From Bog-473 sp035534235 (lineage in GTDB: Bacteria; Actinomycetota; Acidimicrobiia; Acidimicrobiales; RAAP-2): 64,000 nucleotides of DNA. Made by a program: the position numbers and the translations under genes. Where the stretch lies: the NCBI GenBank assembly GCA_035534235.1, contig DATLSH010000039.1, forward strand, positions 8,966-72,965. Direction: 5' to 3'. Positions 41,293-50,053 of this stretch are shown here, piece after piece; within the stretch, counting starts at the first letter, position 1; each line of letters begins with the position of its first letter. The notes under the pieces were generated by a model that saw only the letters and a program-made list of their open reading frames with translations, was not told where the DNA came from and did not search any database.

Positions 41293-42103
41293 ACTGACCG
41301 CGGGTGGAGTCACGCTGCACTACCAGGTGGAGGGTGACGGCGAGCCGCTCCTCCTCATTGCCGGGTGCGGCCAGCCGGCGGTGGCCTGGCACCTGGGCCT
41401 GGTGCCCGCCCTGGCCGGTGCCGGCTACTCCGTCGCCACCTACGACAATCGCGGCGTCGCACCGTCCTCGTCGCCCCCGGCGCCCTACAGCATCGGCGAC
41501 CTGACGGCGGACGCCCTGGCCGTGCTCGACCACCTTGGATGGGACGGCCCCGTCCATGTCGCCGGGCATTCGCTCGGGGGCTGGATCTCCGAGATGCTGG
41601 TCCTCGACCATCCCGGGCGGGTGCGCTCGGCGGCGCTCATGGGCAGCGCCAACCAGCCGACCGCCTGGGAGATCGCCATCACCACCGTCGAGCGAGACCT
41701 GGCCCGCCTCGACTACGACCTGCCACCCCTGTTCTATGCCACCCAGACCCTGCGTTACCTCCCGATCGCCGACATTCAGGACTCGGAGTTGGTCGGCACC
41801 TGGTTGTCGCTGACCGCCGACCTCCCCGTGTGGCCCAATCCGGGGCGCCTCGGGCAGTACGAGGCCTGTCTGGCCTGGTCAACCGACCCCGTGCGGACGA
41901 CGCGCTGGCCCGAGGTGCGCGTCCCGTGCCTGATCCTGGCCTTCGAACACGACGTGGACTCGCCACCTCGCTACGCCCGGGAGGCCGCCGTGGCCATTCC
42001 GGACTGCGAATACCAGGAGATCGCCGGATCGGGCCACATCGGCATCGTGACCCATCCCGCCGAGGTGGCCCGTCATCTGATCGACTTCTTCGGTCGGCAC
42101 TGA
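41285..42103 (+). CDS. alpha/beta hydrolase
   Basis: 272 residues. 'LLLIAGCGQPAVAW' (22-35), 'YDNRGVAPSS' (53-62), nucleophile S96 in 'GHSLGG', and the His in 'GSGHIGIVTHP'. Complete triad apart from the acid, which is probably D in 'FEHDVDSPP'. Translationally linked with the PLP enzyme upstream. Substrate unknown. Confidence 0.9.
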   Translation: MPELTAGGVTLHYQVEGDGEPLLLIAGCGQPAVAWHLGLVPALAGAGYSVATYDNRGVAPSSSPPAPYSIGDLTADALAVLDHLGWDGPVHVAGHSLGGWISEMLVLDHPGRVRSAALMGSANQPTAWEIAITTVERDLARLDYDLPPLFYATQTLRYLPIADIQDSELVGTWLSLTADLPVWPNPGRLGQYEACLAWSTDPVRTTRWPEVRVPCLILAFEHDVDSPPRYAREAAVAIPDCEYQEIAGSGHIGIVTHPAEVARHLIDFFGRH

Positions 42104-42165
42104 GTCCGGCCATCGGGCAAAGCGCTGCACCGGCGACGGGACGGAACGTTGACAGGATTGCGGAC

Positions 42166-42510
42166 ATGATCACGATGGCCGTCGAGGAGTTCGAGGTGCT
42201 CGTTGTCGATGCCCTCAACGGCATTCCGGCTGAACTCCGTGCCGCCATGGAGAATGTGGCCTTGGTGGTGGACGACTTCAGCCCCCCGGGAGGATTGCTG
42301 GGACTTTACGAGGGAGTTCCATTGACCCGACGGGGGAACAACTACTCGGCGTCGATGCCCGACCGCATCACGATCTACATGGCAACCATATGCAGAGCGT
42401 GCGAGAGCACACAGGAAGTGGTGGATATGGTCCGCAAGACGGTGATTCACGAGGTGGGTCACCATTTTGGCATCGGTGAACACCGCCTGAAGGACCTGGG
42501 CTGGGCCTGA
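42166..42510 (+). CDS. small zincin-like metallopeptidase (MMP_TTHA0227/DUF1025 type)
   Basis: 114 residues. Zinc motif H95-E-V-G-H99 followed by H100 and 'FGIGEHRLKDLGW' at the C-terminus; the N-terminal 'FEVLVVDALNGIPAELRAAMENVALVVDD' is typical of the family. Probably a cytosolic minimal metallopeptidase. ATG 42166 (ATG 42175 also possible) without an obvious ribosome site. Confidence 0.88.
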   Translation: MITMAVEEFEVLVVDALNGIPAELRAAMENVALVVDDFSPPGGLLGLYEGVPLTRRGNNYSASMPDRITIYMATICRACESTQEVVDMVRKTVIHEVGHHFGIGEHRLKDLGWA

Positions 42511-42561
42511 GGTCAGCGGTAGGCTGCCGCGGCAGACCACGGGCCTGAAGTGAGGAGCGCC

Positions 42562-43398
42562 ATGCAGGTGATCATCTTGGGCAGTGGGAGTCCGTTGCCG
42601 GATCCGCAGCGCGCCGGACCTTCAACGCTTGTCCGCACCTCGGCCGGAGACTTCCTCTTTGATTGCGGGCGAGGGGTCCTCATGCGGGCTGCCGCTGCCG
42701 GATCTGGCGCCGGGGCATTGCGCGCGTTGCTCTTGACCCACCTGCACAGCGACCACATCACCGATCTCAATGACATCTACACCATGCGATGGGTAATGTC
42801 GGCCCAGCCCAACCCGCTGCCTGTGTACGGTCCTACCGGAACAGCTGCGGTGGTGCAGGCGACCGAGGCGATGCTCGAGCAGGACATCGGCTACCGCCTC
42901 ACGCATCACGGTGATCTCCAATGGCGACCCTCGGCAGAGGTCTCGGAGGTTGAACGGGGGGTCATCCTTGAAGATGGCGCGGTGCGGATCTCAGCCGCAC
43001 CGACCGATCACGCCCCGGTGCGCCCGACCGTCGGGTACCGCATCAACGACGGGGAGAGGTCGGTCGTCATTGCCGGGGACACCGTTCCCTGCGACGGTCT
43101 CGACGAGCTCTGCCAGGGGGCTGACGTGCTCGTCCATACCGTGGTCCGGCGCGATCTGATTGAGCAATTCGGCTTGCCCCGGCTCACCGACGTGCTGGAC
43201 TACCACTCTTCGGTTGCCGACGCCGCCCAGACGGCGGCGCGCCACGGCATCGGCACTCTCGTGCTCACGCACTTGGTTCCCTCTCCCGCACCGGGCACGG
43301 AGCAAGAGTGGATCGACCAGGCCACGACGGTCTACGGAGGCGAGGTCCTCCTGGCCACGGACCTCCTGGCTCTTGAGGTGAGTGGCCCGGCGTCGTAA
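42562..43398 (+). CDS. MBL-fold metallo-hydrolase (RNase Z/arylsulfatase-like)
   Basis: 278 residues from ATG 42562; GAGGAG sits 4-5 bases upstream and excludes GTG 42550. Zinc motif 'HLHSDH' at 60-65, further ligands in 'PTDHAPVRP', 'VIAGDT' and 'LTHLVPSP'. N-terminal 'MQVIILGSGSPLPDPQRAGPS' is typical of the RNase Z/AtsA-like subgroup. Could cleave phosphodiesters, sulfate esters or lactones. Confidence 0.88.
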   Translation: MQVIILGSGSPLPDPQRAGPSTLVRTSAGDFLFDCGRGVLMRAAAAGSGAGALRALLLTHLHSDHITDLNDIYTMRWVMSAQPNPLPVYGPTGTAAVVQATEAMLEQDIGYRLTHHGDLQWRPSAEVSEVERGVILEDGAVRISAAPTDHAPVRPTVGYRINDGERSVVIAGDTVPCDGLDELCQGADVLVHTVVRRDLIEQFGLPRLTDVLDYHSSVADAAQTAARHGIGTLVLTHLVPSPAPGTEQEWIDQATTVYGGEVLLATDLLALEVSGPAS

Positions 43399-43483
43399 CG
43401 AGGCGCGGCAGGGGACTCGCACATCACCTGCGATTTCAACACCGGGAGGTCAAGGTCACCGGTGCCCCGACCGCCACCGTGGT

Positions 43484-44221
43484 TCAGCCGGATACTCCAG
43501 CGAGGATCTCCGCGAATGTCACGGGGTCCGTCACGGGGAGGAGATGGCCCGAGTTGACCCGCACGACGGTCACCGGCCGGGGGAGTCGCTTGGACATCTC
43601 CTCCTGTGCCGCCGGTGGCACCGGGCGGTCCCGCTCGTTGAGCACGTAGGTGATCGGTACTCCGGTGACGTCGGACCAGTGGACGGGCTGGAAGTAGTGG
43701 TGCACCGTGTCCTCAACGCAACGGTCGGGATCGACGACGTAGGCCAGGGTGTCGTCGTCCAGCGGGTCACCACCGTAAGCGCTCCGGAACGACTCGGCAT
43801 GTGCGGGCGGTCCGGGCAGGGTGATCACCCGGCCCTCGCGCTCGGCGGCGGCAACTGCCAGGATCAGTCCCTCACGCTGGCGTTCCTTCATGCAGTCGAT
43901 GCCGCAACCCCCTTCATCCGGCACCAGGGCGGCGTTCAACACCACGGAGCTGACGCGACCTCCGAGGGCGACGACGACACCAGGCACCACCAGGCCTCCG
44001 GAAGAATGTGCGACCAGCGTCATCGGACCGCCGACCACCTGGGACTCAATGTCGGCGACGACCGATGCGACCTCGACTTCGACCGAGAGAGTAGCCAAGT
44101 CGGCCGGCCTTCCTGCCCGGCCGGGGAGGTCGAGAGCGATGGTGGGCTGCGGGAGGAGCGGGAGCAACCGATCCCAGAATCGTGCGGTCGTCCCCCCGCC
44201 GTGTATGAGCACAGTCGTCAT
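43484..44221 (-). CDS. alpha/beta hydrolase
   Basis: 245 residues starting directly with the first strand 'TTVLIHGGGTTARFW'. Nucleophile motif 'AHSSGG' (71-76; S73, with Ala at the first Gly position), acid region 'VLNERDRPVPP', His in 'NSGHLLPVTDP'. EstC/MenH-like small hydrolase. Stands alone, leftward. Confidence 0.88.
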   Translation of the reverse strand: MTTVLIHGGGTTARFWDRLLPLLPQPTIALDLPGRAGRPADLATLSVEVEVASVVADIESQVVGGPMTLVAHSSGGLVVPGVVVALGGRVSSVVLNAALVPDEGGCGIDCMKERQREGLILAVAAAEREGRVITLPGPPAHAESFRSAYGGDPLDDDTLAYVVDPDRCVEDTVHHYFQPVHWSDVTGVPITYVLNERDRPVPPAAQEEMSKRLPRPVTVVRVNSGHLLPVTDPVTFAEILAGVSG

Positions 44222-44347
44222 TGTGGAGCGCCCTCACGCGTGAACCGCATGGCCGCCGAGGCTAATGCCAAGCACTCTTCCACAGCGGTGCCTCGAGACG
44301 GGTGCCTAGCCTGTCAGACCCTGCGTGGCGACCTGGTCAGCCACGCC

Positions 44348-45451
44348 TCACCATTCGGCCCAACCCGACGGGGTGACCGATCCCGTGATGGTGCGGGGAT
44401 CGACGGAGGCACCGATCGCGGACGCCTGGTAGACGGCGAAGCAGAGTTGTAGGACCTTTATGGCCTCCTCCGGGGTCATGTCGGCTGTCGTCCCGTTCAC
44501 CAGCGCGTCTATGAAGTGCTGCGACGACCGGATGAAGCCGGCACCCCAGTCGGCATCGAGGTCATTGAACTCGGTTGTCTTGATCTCATGTTCGGTCCCG
44601 GTGAAGAGCATGACCGGAGCCAGGTCCAGCATCTCCCCCGTGGCGCGGGTGACCCAGATCTGCCCTTCGTCGCCGGTGATCTCAAAGAACTCGTCGGCAC
44701 CGTAGTAGCTCGAGCGCATGTAGAACTTCGGCGCGTACTGGACCTCCATCATCCCGAGCACCTCGGGGTCCTCGTACTCGAAGATCACCGCACAGGGTTC
44801 GAAGAACAGATCGCGGCGGCGCACCACGGCCTGCACGGACGTGATATCCAGATCCAACAACCACAGGGCCATGGCGTACTTGTGCACCATGTCGTCGAAG
44901 AGGTGGCCACCCGGGCTCCGCTTGTCGAGCCGCCAGCCGTAGCCCTCGGGCCGCAGGGCGGCCTGGAAGTCCGAGTCCGTCTGGCCCACGAGCGTGCGGA
45001 TGCGCAGGGATGTCGGCTTGCCGATGGCTCCGTCCGCTACCAGCTTCTTGGCCAGCTCTAGGGGTGGGTAATGGGTGAAGCACTCGCTGATGCGCAGCAT
45101 GCGCCCGGCCCGTTCCGCCGCCGCCTGCATGGCCCGGCCTTCTTCCACCGTGTTCCCCACCGGCTTCTGCACGGACACGTGCTTCCCAGCCTCCAATGCG
45201 GCAATGACATGGTCATGGTGCAGGTGGGTCGGCGTCAGGATCTCTATGGCGTCCAGCGAATCGTCCTTCAGCATTTCCGCCAGGTCGCCGTAAAAGGACG
45301 GGGCATCCCAATCCTCCGCGGCTTTCCGGCCCACCTGCTCATCGGCGTCGCAGACGGCCACGACATCGCAGCGGGGATCCAGAAGGTATCCCTTCACATT
45401 CATGGCCGCGATGTTCCCGGCGCCGAGCACTCCCAACCTCACCTGGTCCAC
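44348..45451 (-). CDS. Gfo/Idh/MocA-family oxidoreductase
   Basis: 367 residues from GTG 45451, preceded by AGAGGAGGG; the upstream ATG at 45481 would place the ribosome site inside the gene. NAD motif 'GVLGAGNIA' (7-15), 'TPTHLHHDHVIAALEAGKHV' (73-92), and Q95-K-P97 in place of the usual E-K-P. 'GGHLFDDMVHKYAMALWLL' forms the catalytic helix with Asp/His. Oxidises a cyclic sugar, inositol or similar hydroxyl. About 50 bases downstream of the CoA-transferase gene on the same strand. Confidence 0.92.
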   Translation of the reverse strand: MDQVRLGVLGAGNIAAMNVKGYLLDPRCDVVAVCDADEQVGRKAAEDWDAPSFYGDLAEMLKDDSLDAIEILTPTHLHHDHVIAALEAGKHVSVQKPVGNTVEEGRAMQAAAERAGRMLRISECFTHYPPLELAKKLVADGAIGKPTSLRIRTLVGQTDSDFQAALRPEGYGWRLDKRSPGGHLFDDMVHKYAMALWLLDLDITSVQAVVRRRDLFFEPCAVIFEYEDPEVLGMMEVQYAPKFYMRSSYYGADEFFEITGDEGQIWVTRATGEMLDLAPVMLFTGTEHEIKTTEFNDLDADWGAGFIRSSQHFIDALVNGTTADMTPEEAIKVLQLCFAVYQASAIGASVDPRTITGSVTPSGWAEW

Positions 45452-45501
45452 GGACCCTCCTCTTTCCATCACCGTCGGCACTGTGGTCGACTCCGGTGCC
45501 C

Positions 45502-46743
45502 CTATACGTCGGCGCCGAAGGCGCCACCCTCTCTGGCGGCCGCAATCTGCCCATCGTCATAGCCCAGAACCGACCGCAGGACCTCGTCGCCGTGCTGCCC
45601 GACCGTTGGGGCCCTGTGTGGGGCCGGCAGCTCCTCGCCGATGAAGTGCAGGGGAGTGAAGAGCTGGTCGGTACCGAGGTCCTGTGCCGGGAGGAGCGGG
45701 AAGCGGTCGGCGAACTGGGGGTCGTCGAGCAGAGTCCGGGGCGTGTTGACTGGGGCGATGGGAGTGTTGACTCGTCCACCGAACACAAGCCACTCCTCCG
45801 CCGTCTTGGTACGGAAGATGTCCCGGAGTTCACGCTGGAGCTCGCGGTTGCCCCGGGCGTGGTCGGCGTATTTCGATCCGGGCCAACGTTCGAAGAGGTC
45901 CATTCGCTCGACCCCGGCACAGAAGTTCTTCCAGAAAGCCTGCTCAGAGGCCATGAAGAGCACGTGCTTGTGGTCGGCCGCCTCGTAGACCTGGTAACGC
46001 ACTCCCTCGACCATCCCCCCGGTTCCGGGCGCACGGCGCTCGTAGCCGTCCGCCTTGTTGCCCGTGACCTCGGTTTCCGGCCGCTCGTAGGCACGCCAGG
46101 TCTCGCTACGTAGCCAGTCCATGGCCGCAGCCGCATCGGACTGGGCCAACTCAACGTAGGAGCCCTCACCGGTGGCGCGGGCCCGGATCACGGCCGCCAG
46201 GATCCCCAAAGCTCCGAAGAGCGGTCCGGCGTGGATGCCGATGGACGCGTGCTCGGGAATGTAGGCGAATCCCTCGTAGTCGGTGGCCACGTTCACGATG
46301 CCGGCCCACACGTCGTAGGCCACACCGTGACTGGGGTAGTCCCGATAGGGACCGGTCATGCCGTAGCCCGAAATTGTGCAGAAGACGATCCGTGGGTTGA
46401 TGGCACGCAGGTCCTCGAAGCCGACCCCCCGGCGGGCCAGTGAGCCCGGTCGCATGGCCTCCACGACGGCATCGGCCGTGGCGGCCAGTTCCTTCAAGAT
46501 GGCCACGCCGGCGGCCTGGCGGAGGTCGAGCACCAGGGAGCGCTTGCCCCGGTTGAGGTGGAGGTGCATCAGCGAGACGCCCTCCACGATCGGCCAGGTC
46601 ATCTCCCTGATGTAGTCGCCTCCCGGCGGCTCCACCTTGATCACATCTGCACCGAGGTCCACGAGCGGGGTCGTGATCTGCGCCGGCCCCAGTGCCGAGC
46701 ACTCAATGATCCTCATCCCGTGCAGCGGTGGCGTGGGTGCCAT
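45502..46743 (-). CDS. class III CoA-transferase (CaiB/BaiF family)
   Basis: 413 residues from ATG 46743, which follows GGAGG at good spacing (upstream starts at 46758 and 46815 are less likely). N-terminal 'GMRIIECSALGPAQITTPLVDLGADVIKVEPPGGDYIR', 'NRGKRSLVLDLR', 'ISGYGMTGPYRD' and 'GYERRAPGTG' are family signatures. Moves CoA between carboxylic acids, consistent with CoA-linked catabolism. Leftward, probably co-transcribed with the Gfo/Idh/MocA gene. Confidence 0.93.
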   Translation of the reverse strand: MAPTPPLHGMRIIECSALGPAQITTPLVDLGADVIKVEPPGGDYIREMTWPIVEGVSLMHLHLNRGKRSLVLDLRQAAGVAILKELAATADAVVEAMRPGSLARRGVGFEDLRAINPRIVFCTISGYGMTGPYRDYPSHGVAYDVWAGIVNVATDYEGFAYIPEHASIGIHAGPLFGALGILAAVIRARATGEGSYVELAQSDAAAAMDWLRSETWRAYERPETEVTGNKADGYERRAPGTGGMVEGVRYQVYEAADHKHVLFMASEQAFWKNFCAGVERMDLFERWPGSKYADHARGNRELQRELRDIFRTKTAEEWLVFGGRVNTPIAPVNTPRTLLDDPQFADRFPLLPAQDLGTDQLFTPLHFIGEELPAPHRAPTVGQHGDEVLRSVLGYDDGQIAAAREGGAFGADV

Positions 46744-46946
46744 CGGACCTCCAGTCATCCCGGGGCCGGATCGTAGCGGCGACGGCGTCAGGTGAAAGGA
46801 CCCGGCTCCCGACATACTGGCTCAATGCGTCAGAGCGGGAGGACTTGGTTCAGATTTTGGCAGCACTGCGGGAATCACCGCTTTGGACTGCTCGCCAAGG
46901 TAAGCGCCCAATCGATAGCGTGGCGGCAAATGGCCATGACTGTTCG

Positions 46947-47261
46947 ATGACGTCGGCCGAATCTGGCCATCCAACCTACGGTGTGGTCCAAAGGGCGGTT
47001 CGCTGGATGCTGCTCAATCGCAGGACTGGACGCATGACCGTGGCCCAGTGGCCAAACGTCTCCCTGTCCATCTTCATCGTCCTTTCTGTCGTATTGCACT
47101 TCCTCCAACCGAGGGGAGGAACCGAAACCGTTCTTCGGGTGTTGGCCGATGTGGCCATTCTTGTATGGGCGGTTGATGAGTTGGTTCGTGGAGTCAATCC
47201 GTTCCGACGAATCCTTGGTCTGGTGGTCATCGGGGCGACCATCGCCAGGATGACCCTTTAG
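46947..47261 (+). CDS. small membrane protein of unknown function
   Basis: 104 residues from ATG 46947. Two to three hydrophobic helices ('SLSIFIVLSVVLHFL', 'VLADVAILVWAVDELV', 'ILGLVVIGATIARM') with the conserved-looking 'ADVAILVWAVDELVRGVNPFRR' turn that I recall from small bacterial membrane proteins. The frame is open to 46728, but that part crosses the promoter of the divergent CoA-transferase. No function assigned. Confidence 0.65.
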   Translation: MTSAESGHPTYGVVQRAVRWMLLNRRTGRMTVAQWPNVSLSIFIVLSVVLHFLQPRGGTETVLRVLADVAILVWAVDELVRGVNPFRRILGLVVIGATIARMTL

Positions 47262-47347
47262 GTTCACTCCCGGCAGCGAACGGGACAGCCTTGGTGCCGA
47301 TCCGTGGCCTCCTTCTGGGAGGACAGCACTGGTCGGGACTTCAATAC

Positions 47348-47968
47348 TCAGATACCGAGTGACGCGGCGCGCAGCTGAGCGGCGAGCGCTGCATCGCCGC
47401 TGATCTCGACCCTGGCTGCGCCCTGGCGACCGGCGCCGAACATGACGAGCTCGCCCGGGTGGCCGGCAAGGGTGAGGCGCGGCCCGGTGCCGCGCGCCTT
47501 GTCGGCCCGTCCCGGCGAGGAGATCACAATCTGGGCGGGGATCCTCTTCGCCATCCCGCCGGGTCCGACGCGCGCCCACAGGGCATCGGCCATCTCCGGG
47601 GAGATTTCGCGGGGTTCCCAGCCGTCTTGCGCGCGCCGAACATCCTCCACGTGGATGAAGAACTCGACCGTGTTCATCGGCCCATCGAAGGGACGGAGGA
47701 GCAACGGTGGCCCGCTCCGCACCGCCTCGACCAGCTTCTCCCAGGGCGTGCGATCCCGCACCGCCTGTCGAACCTTTTCGGTGTAGCCGGCCAGCGGGGG
47801 CCAGACGAGTCCGGGCCCGCTGTCGGGTCTCCTTTCACGGACGACGAGGTGTGCGGCCAAATCGGCGGTCAACCAGCCCTCGCACAACGTGGGCGCGCCG
47901 GAACCACGCTCGACAAAGAGGTCGCAGAGGGCCTGGCGTTCCTGCTGAGCGAGGCTGGGTGGTGTCAT
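47348..47968 (-). CDS. TIGR03085-family metal-binding protein
   Basis: 206 residues. N-terminal 'ERQALCDLFVERGSGAPTLCEGWLTADLAAHLVVRERRPD' (10-49, gap-free match to the family pattern; H40 is the first metal ligand) and 'VEFFIHVEDVRRA' with the other ligands. Member of the DinB/mycothiol-dependent maleylpyruvate isomerase superfamily, common in mycothiol-producing actinobacteria. Biochemical role unknown. Confidence 0.88.
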   Translation of the reverse strand: MTPPSLAQQERQALCDLFVERGSGAPTLCEGWLTADLAAHLVVRERRPDSGPGLVWPPLAGYTEKVRQAVRDRTPWEKLVEAVRSGPPLLLRPFDGPMNTVEFFIHVEDVRRAQDGWEPREISPEMADALWARVGPGGMAKRIPAQIVISSPGRADKARGTGPRLTLAGHPGELVMFGAGRQGAARVEISGDAALAAQLRAASLGI

Positions 47969-48199
47969 GGGCGCATTCTACGGAGACGGGAGCGCTCGGT
48001 TACATGGAGGTGCGGAGCGGATTGAGCTCGGACGAGAGACCATCCCACCGAGTCGGCCAAGTACACACGTGCCCCGATCCGGCGTTACCGGGCGATGCTG
48101 GGACGCCGGGTCAATGCACACATGGGGGGCATTGCCAATCGAAACGAGCCATGACCACGCCGTCCCCTGTGCCCTGTGCAGATGCTAAACACGGCGAAC

Positions 48200-49087
48200 A
48201 TGGAACTCGATCTCCACATCTCGCGATTTGACTGGGCTGGCGGTGCGACAGGGATCGGGTCGAGCATCGCCGACCTGGCCGAGCGTGCCGAGGCGATCGG
48301 GGTGCGCACGCTGTCGTTCATGGACCACTACTTCCAGATGGACTGGATGGCACCGGCAGAACACCCGATGCTCGAGGGTTATACGGCGCTTGGTTTCGTA
48401 GCCGGTCGTACTCAACGTTTGCGACTGAGGCTCCTTGTGACGGGGGTGACCTACCGTCATCCCGGGCTCCTGGCCAAGACCGTGACCACCCTTGATGTGA
48501 TTTCGAGCGGTCGGGCAGAGCTCGGCATCGGTGCGGCGTGGTACGAGCGTGAGCACCGCGGTCTCGGCGTGCCGTTCCCATCCACGTCTGAGCGCTTCGA
48601 GCGGCTCGAAGAGGCGATCCAGATCTGCCTGCAGATGTGGAGCGATGACAATGGCGCCTACGAGGGTCGGCACTACCGACTCGACGAGACCCTGTGCAGT
48701 CCGATGCCGGTGAGCGCACCTCACCCTCGGATCCTGATTGGAGGGAGCGGAGAGCGCAAGACGCTGAGACTGGTTGCTCGGTACGCCGACGCGTGCAACA
48801 TCTTCGGAGGCCCCGACGAGGTGGCGCACAAGATTGACGTTCTGCGCCGGCACTGCGACGTAGTGGGACGTGATCCCAACGAGATTGAGGTGACCGCGAT
48901 GTACCGCGATCTCCCTTCGGACGCGACGCTCGACGACATCATTCGGGGAGCGGAAGCCTTCGCGAAGATCGGCGTGTCAACCGTTGTCACCGGAGCCGTC
49001 GGCGACGACCCTGGTGGCTGGCTCGAGTCAACATTCGGTCCCGCGATGGAACGGCTCGCCGCCATTGAGCCGGCAACCCTTAAATAG
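48200..49087 (+). CDS. LLM-class (F420-dependent) flavin oxidoreductase
   Basis: About 295 residues from ATG 48200; ATG 48182 and GTG 48176 are alternatives and none has a ribosome site. Luciferase-like barrel: 'LAERAEAIGVRTLSFMDH', 'RLRLLVTGVTYRHPGLLAKTVTTLDVISSGRAELGIGAAW' and 'ILIGGSGERKTLRLVARYADACNIF'. The TIGR03560-like pattern suggests coenzyme F420 use. Reduces or oxidises an unknown substrate. Lone gene. Confidence 0.88.
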   Translation: MELDLHISRFDWAGGATGIGSSIADLAERAEAIGVRTLSFMDHYFQMDWMAPAEHPMLEGYTALGFVAGRTQRLRLRLLVTGVTYRHPGLLAKTVTTLDVISSGRAELGIGAAWYEREHRGLGVPFPSTSERFERLEEAIQICLQMWSDDNGAYEGRHYRLDETLCSPMPVSAPHPRILIGGSGERKTLRLVARYADACNIFGGPDEVAHKIDVLRRHCDVVGRDPNEIEVTAMYRDLPSDATLDDIIRGAEAFAKIGVSTVVTGAVGDDPGGWLESTFGPAMERLAAIEPATLK

Positions 49088-49212
49088 AGCACTCAATTCG
49101 GGCGTGATCAGTAACGATCGCGGATGTCACCGGCCCGGCGTTACACCGGTGCTCAGATGGTCCTGGGCTGACCACCGGTCTTTGGGGACGCTGGCACGAG
49201 GACAACATCGCT

Positions 49213-49230
49213 GGTGTATTATAGGTGTAT
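49213..49230 (+). promoter_or_regulatory. putative leaderless vapBC promoter with two GGTGTAT direct repeats
   Basis: TATTAT at 49217-49222 is a good -10 hexamer, 6 bases before the ATG of vapB, implying that the transcript begins at or next to the start codon. GGTGTAT occurs at 49213-49219 and again at 49224-49230, exactly 11 bases (one helical turn) apart, flanking the -10. It may be the VapBC autoregulatory site. Confidence 0.5.
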
Positions 49231-49432
49231 GGCACGCACAAACGTGGACTTGGATGACGACGCCTGCCGCGCCGTTATGGATCGCTACCATCTCTCAACC
49301 AAGCGGGACGCGGTCAATTTCGCGTTGCGAACAGTCGCCGGCGAACCGCTCGACCTTGACGCGGCAAGGGCTCTGCGAGGCTCGGGCTGGGATGGCGACC
49401 TGGGCGCCCTCCGGGCCAGCCGCGCCCCGTGA
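49229..49432 (+). CDS. vapB: VapB-type antitoxin
   Basis: 67 residues. 'MARTNVDLDDDACRAVMDRYHLSTKRDAVNFALR' is the ribbon-helix-helix-like DNA-binding N-terminus of actinobacterial VapB; the Trp/Leu-containing tail (GSGWDGDLGALR) is the usual PIN-domain-binding segment. Overlaps vapC by 4 bases. Expected to neutralise the toxin and, with it, repress the operon. ATG 49229 is preferred to the upstream in-frame start at 49214, which overlaps the -10. Confidence 0.9.
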   Translation: MARTNVDLDDDACRAVMDRYHLSTKRDAVNFALRTVAGEPLDLDAARALRGSGWDGDLGALRASRAP

Positions 49433-49830
49433 TCCTGATCGACACCTCAGCCTGGGTCGAGTTTCTGCGTGATACCAAGAGCCCGGTGTGCGTTCGTGTT
49501 GACACGCTTCTGAACGAAGACATCGCAATCTGCGAGCAAGTCCATATGGAGGTACTCGCCGGTGCGCGCGACGAGCGTCACCTGAGCGATCTCCGCAGGC
49601 TGCTGGTGCGAGCAACCCTCATTCCTACCGCAGCGATTGACTACGAGGAGGCGGCGGTGCTCTACCGTGTCTGTCGCCGCAGCGGTGAGACCGTCAGAAA
49701 GCTGATGGACTGTCTCATTGCCAGCATTGTGATTCGATCAGGTTCATCGCTCCTGCATTGCGACTCTGATTTTGACGTGCTCGTTCGCCACAGCGCACTG
49801 CAGATCGATCGACCACGATCGCGACCGTGA
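49429..49830 (+). CDS. vapC: VapC-type PIN-domain ribonuclease toxin
   Basis: 133 residues. PIN acidic residues D5 ('ILIDTSAWVEF'), E41 ('VHMEVLAG'), D94 ('LMDCLIAS') and D112/D114 ('HCDSDFD') are all in place, so the nuclease should be active. VapCs cut specific tRNA or rRNA sites. GTG start overlaps the vapB stop. The last few residues (PRSRP) are variable. Confidence 0.93.
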   Translation: MILIDTSAWVEFLRDTKSPVCVRVDTLLNEDIAICEQVHMEVLAGARDERHLSDLRRLLVRATLIPTAAIDYEEAAVLYRVCRRSGETVRKLMDCLIASIVIRSGSSLLHCDSDFDVLVRHSALQIDRPRSRP

Positions 49831-50053
49831 GACACGGCTCTCTCTGCCTGGCGGAGATCCAATCACCGATCCCTGTCCGAGGCCGGATATTCGGACTGAG
49901 GCACCGAGCACGTTCTCGACGCTCAATCAGACGCGGCGTGAGCCCCGGCCAGAATCACTTCGGGTAACCTCCGAAGCACCGGTCGTCCAGTGCTCGCCCC
50001 CGGGCTCTGCGGTGACCGGTTCGAGCCGGGCGGAGCGAGGGGAAGATACAGTC

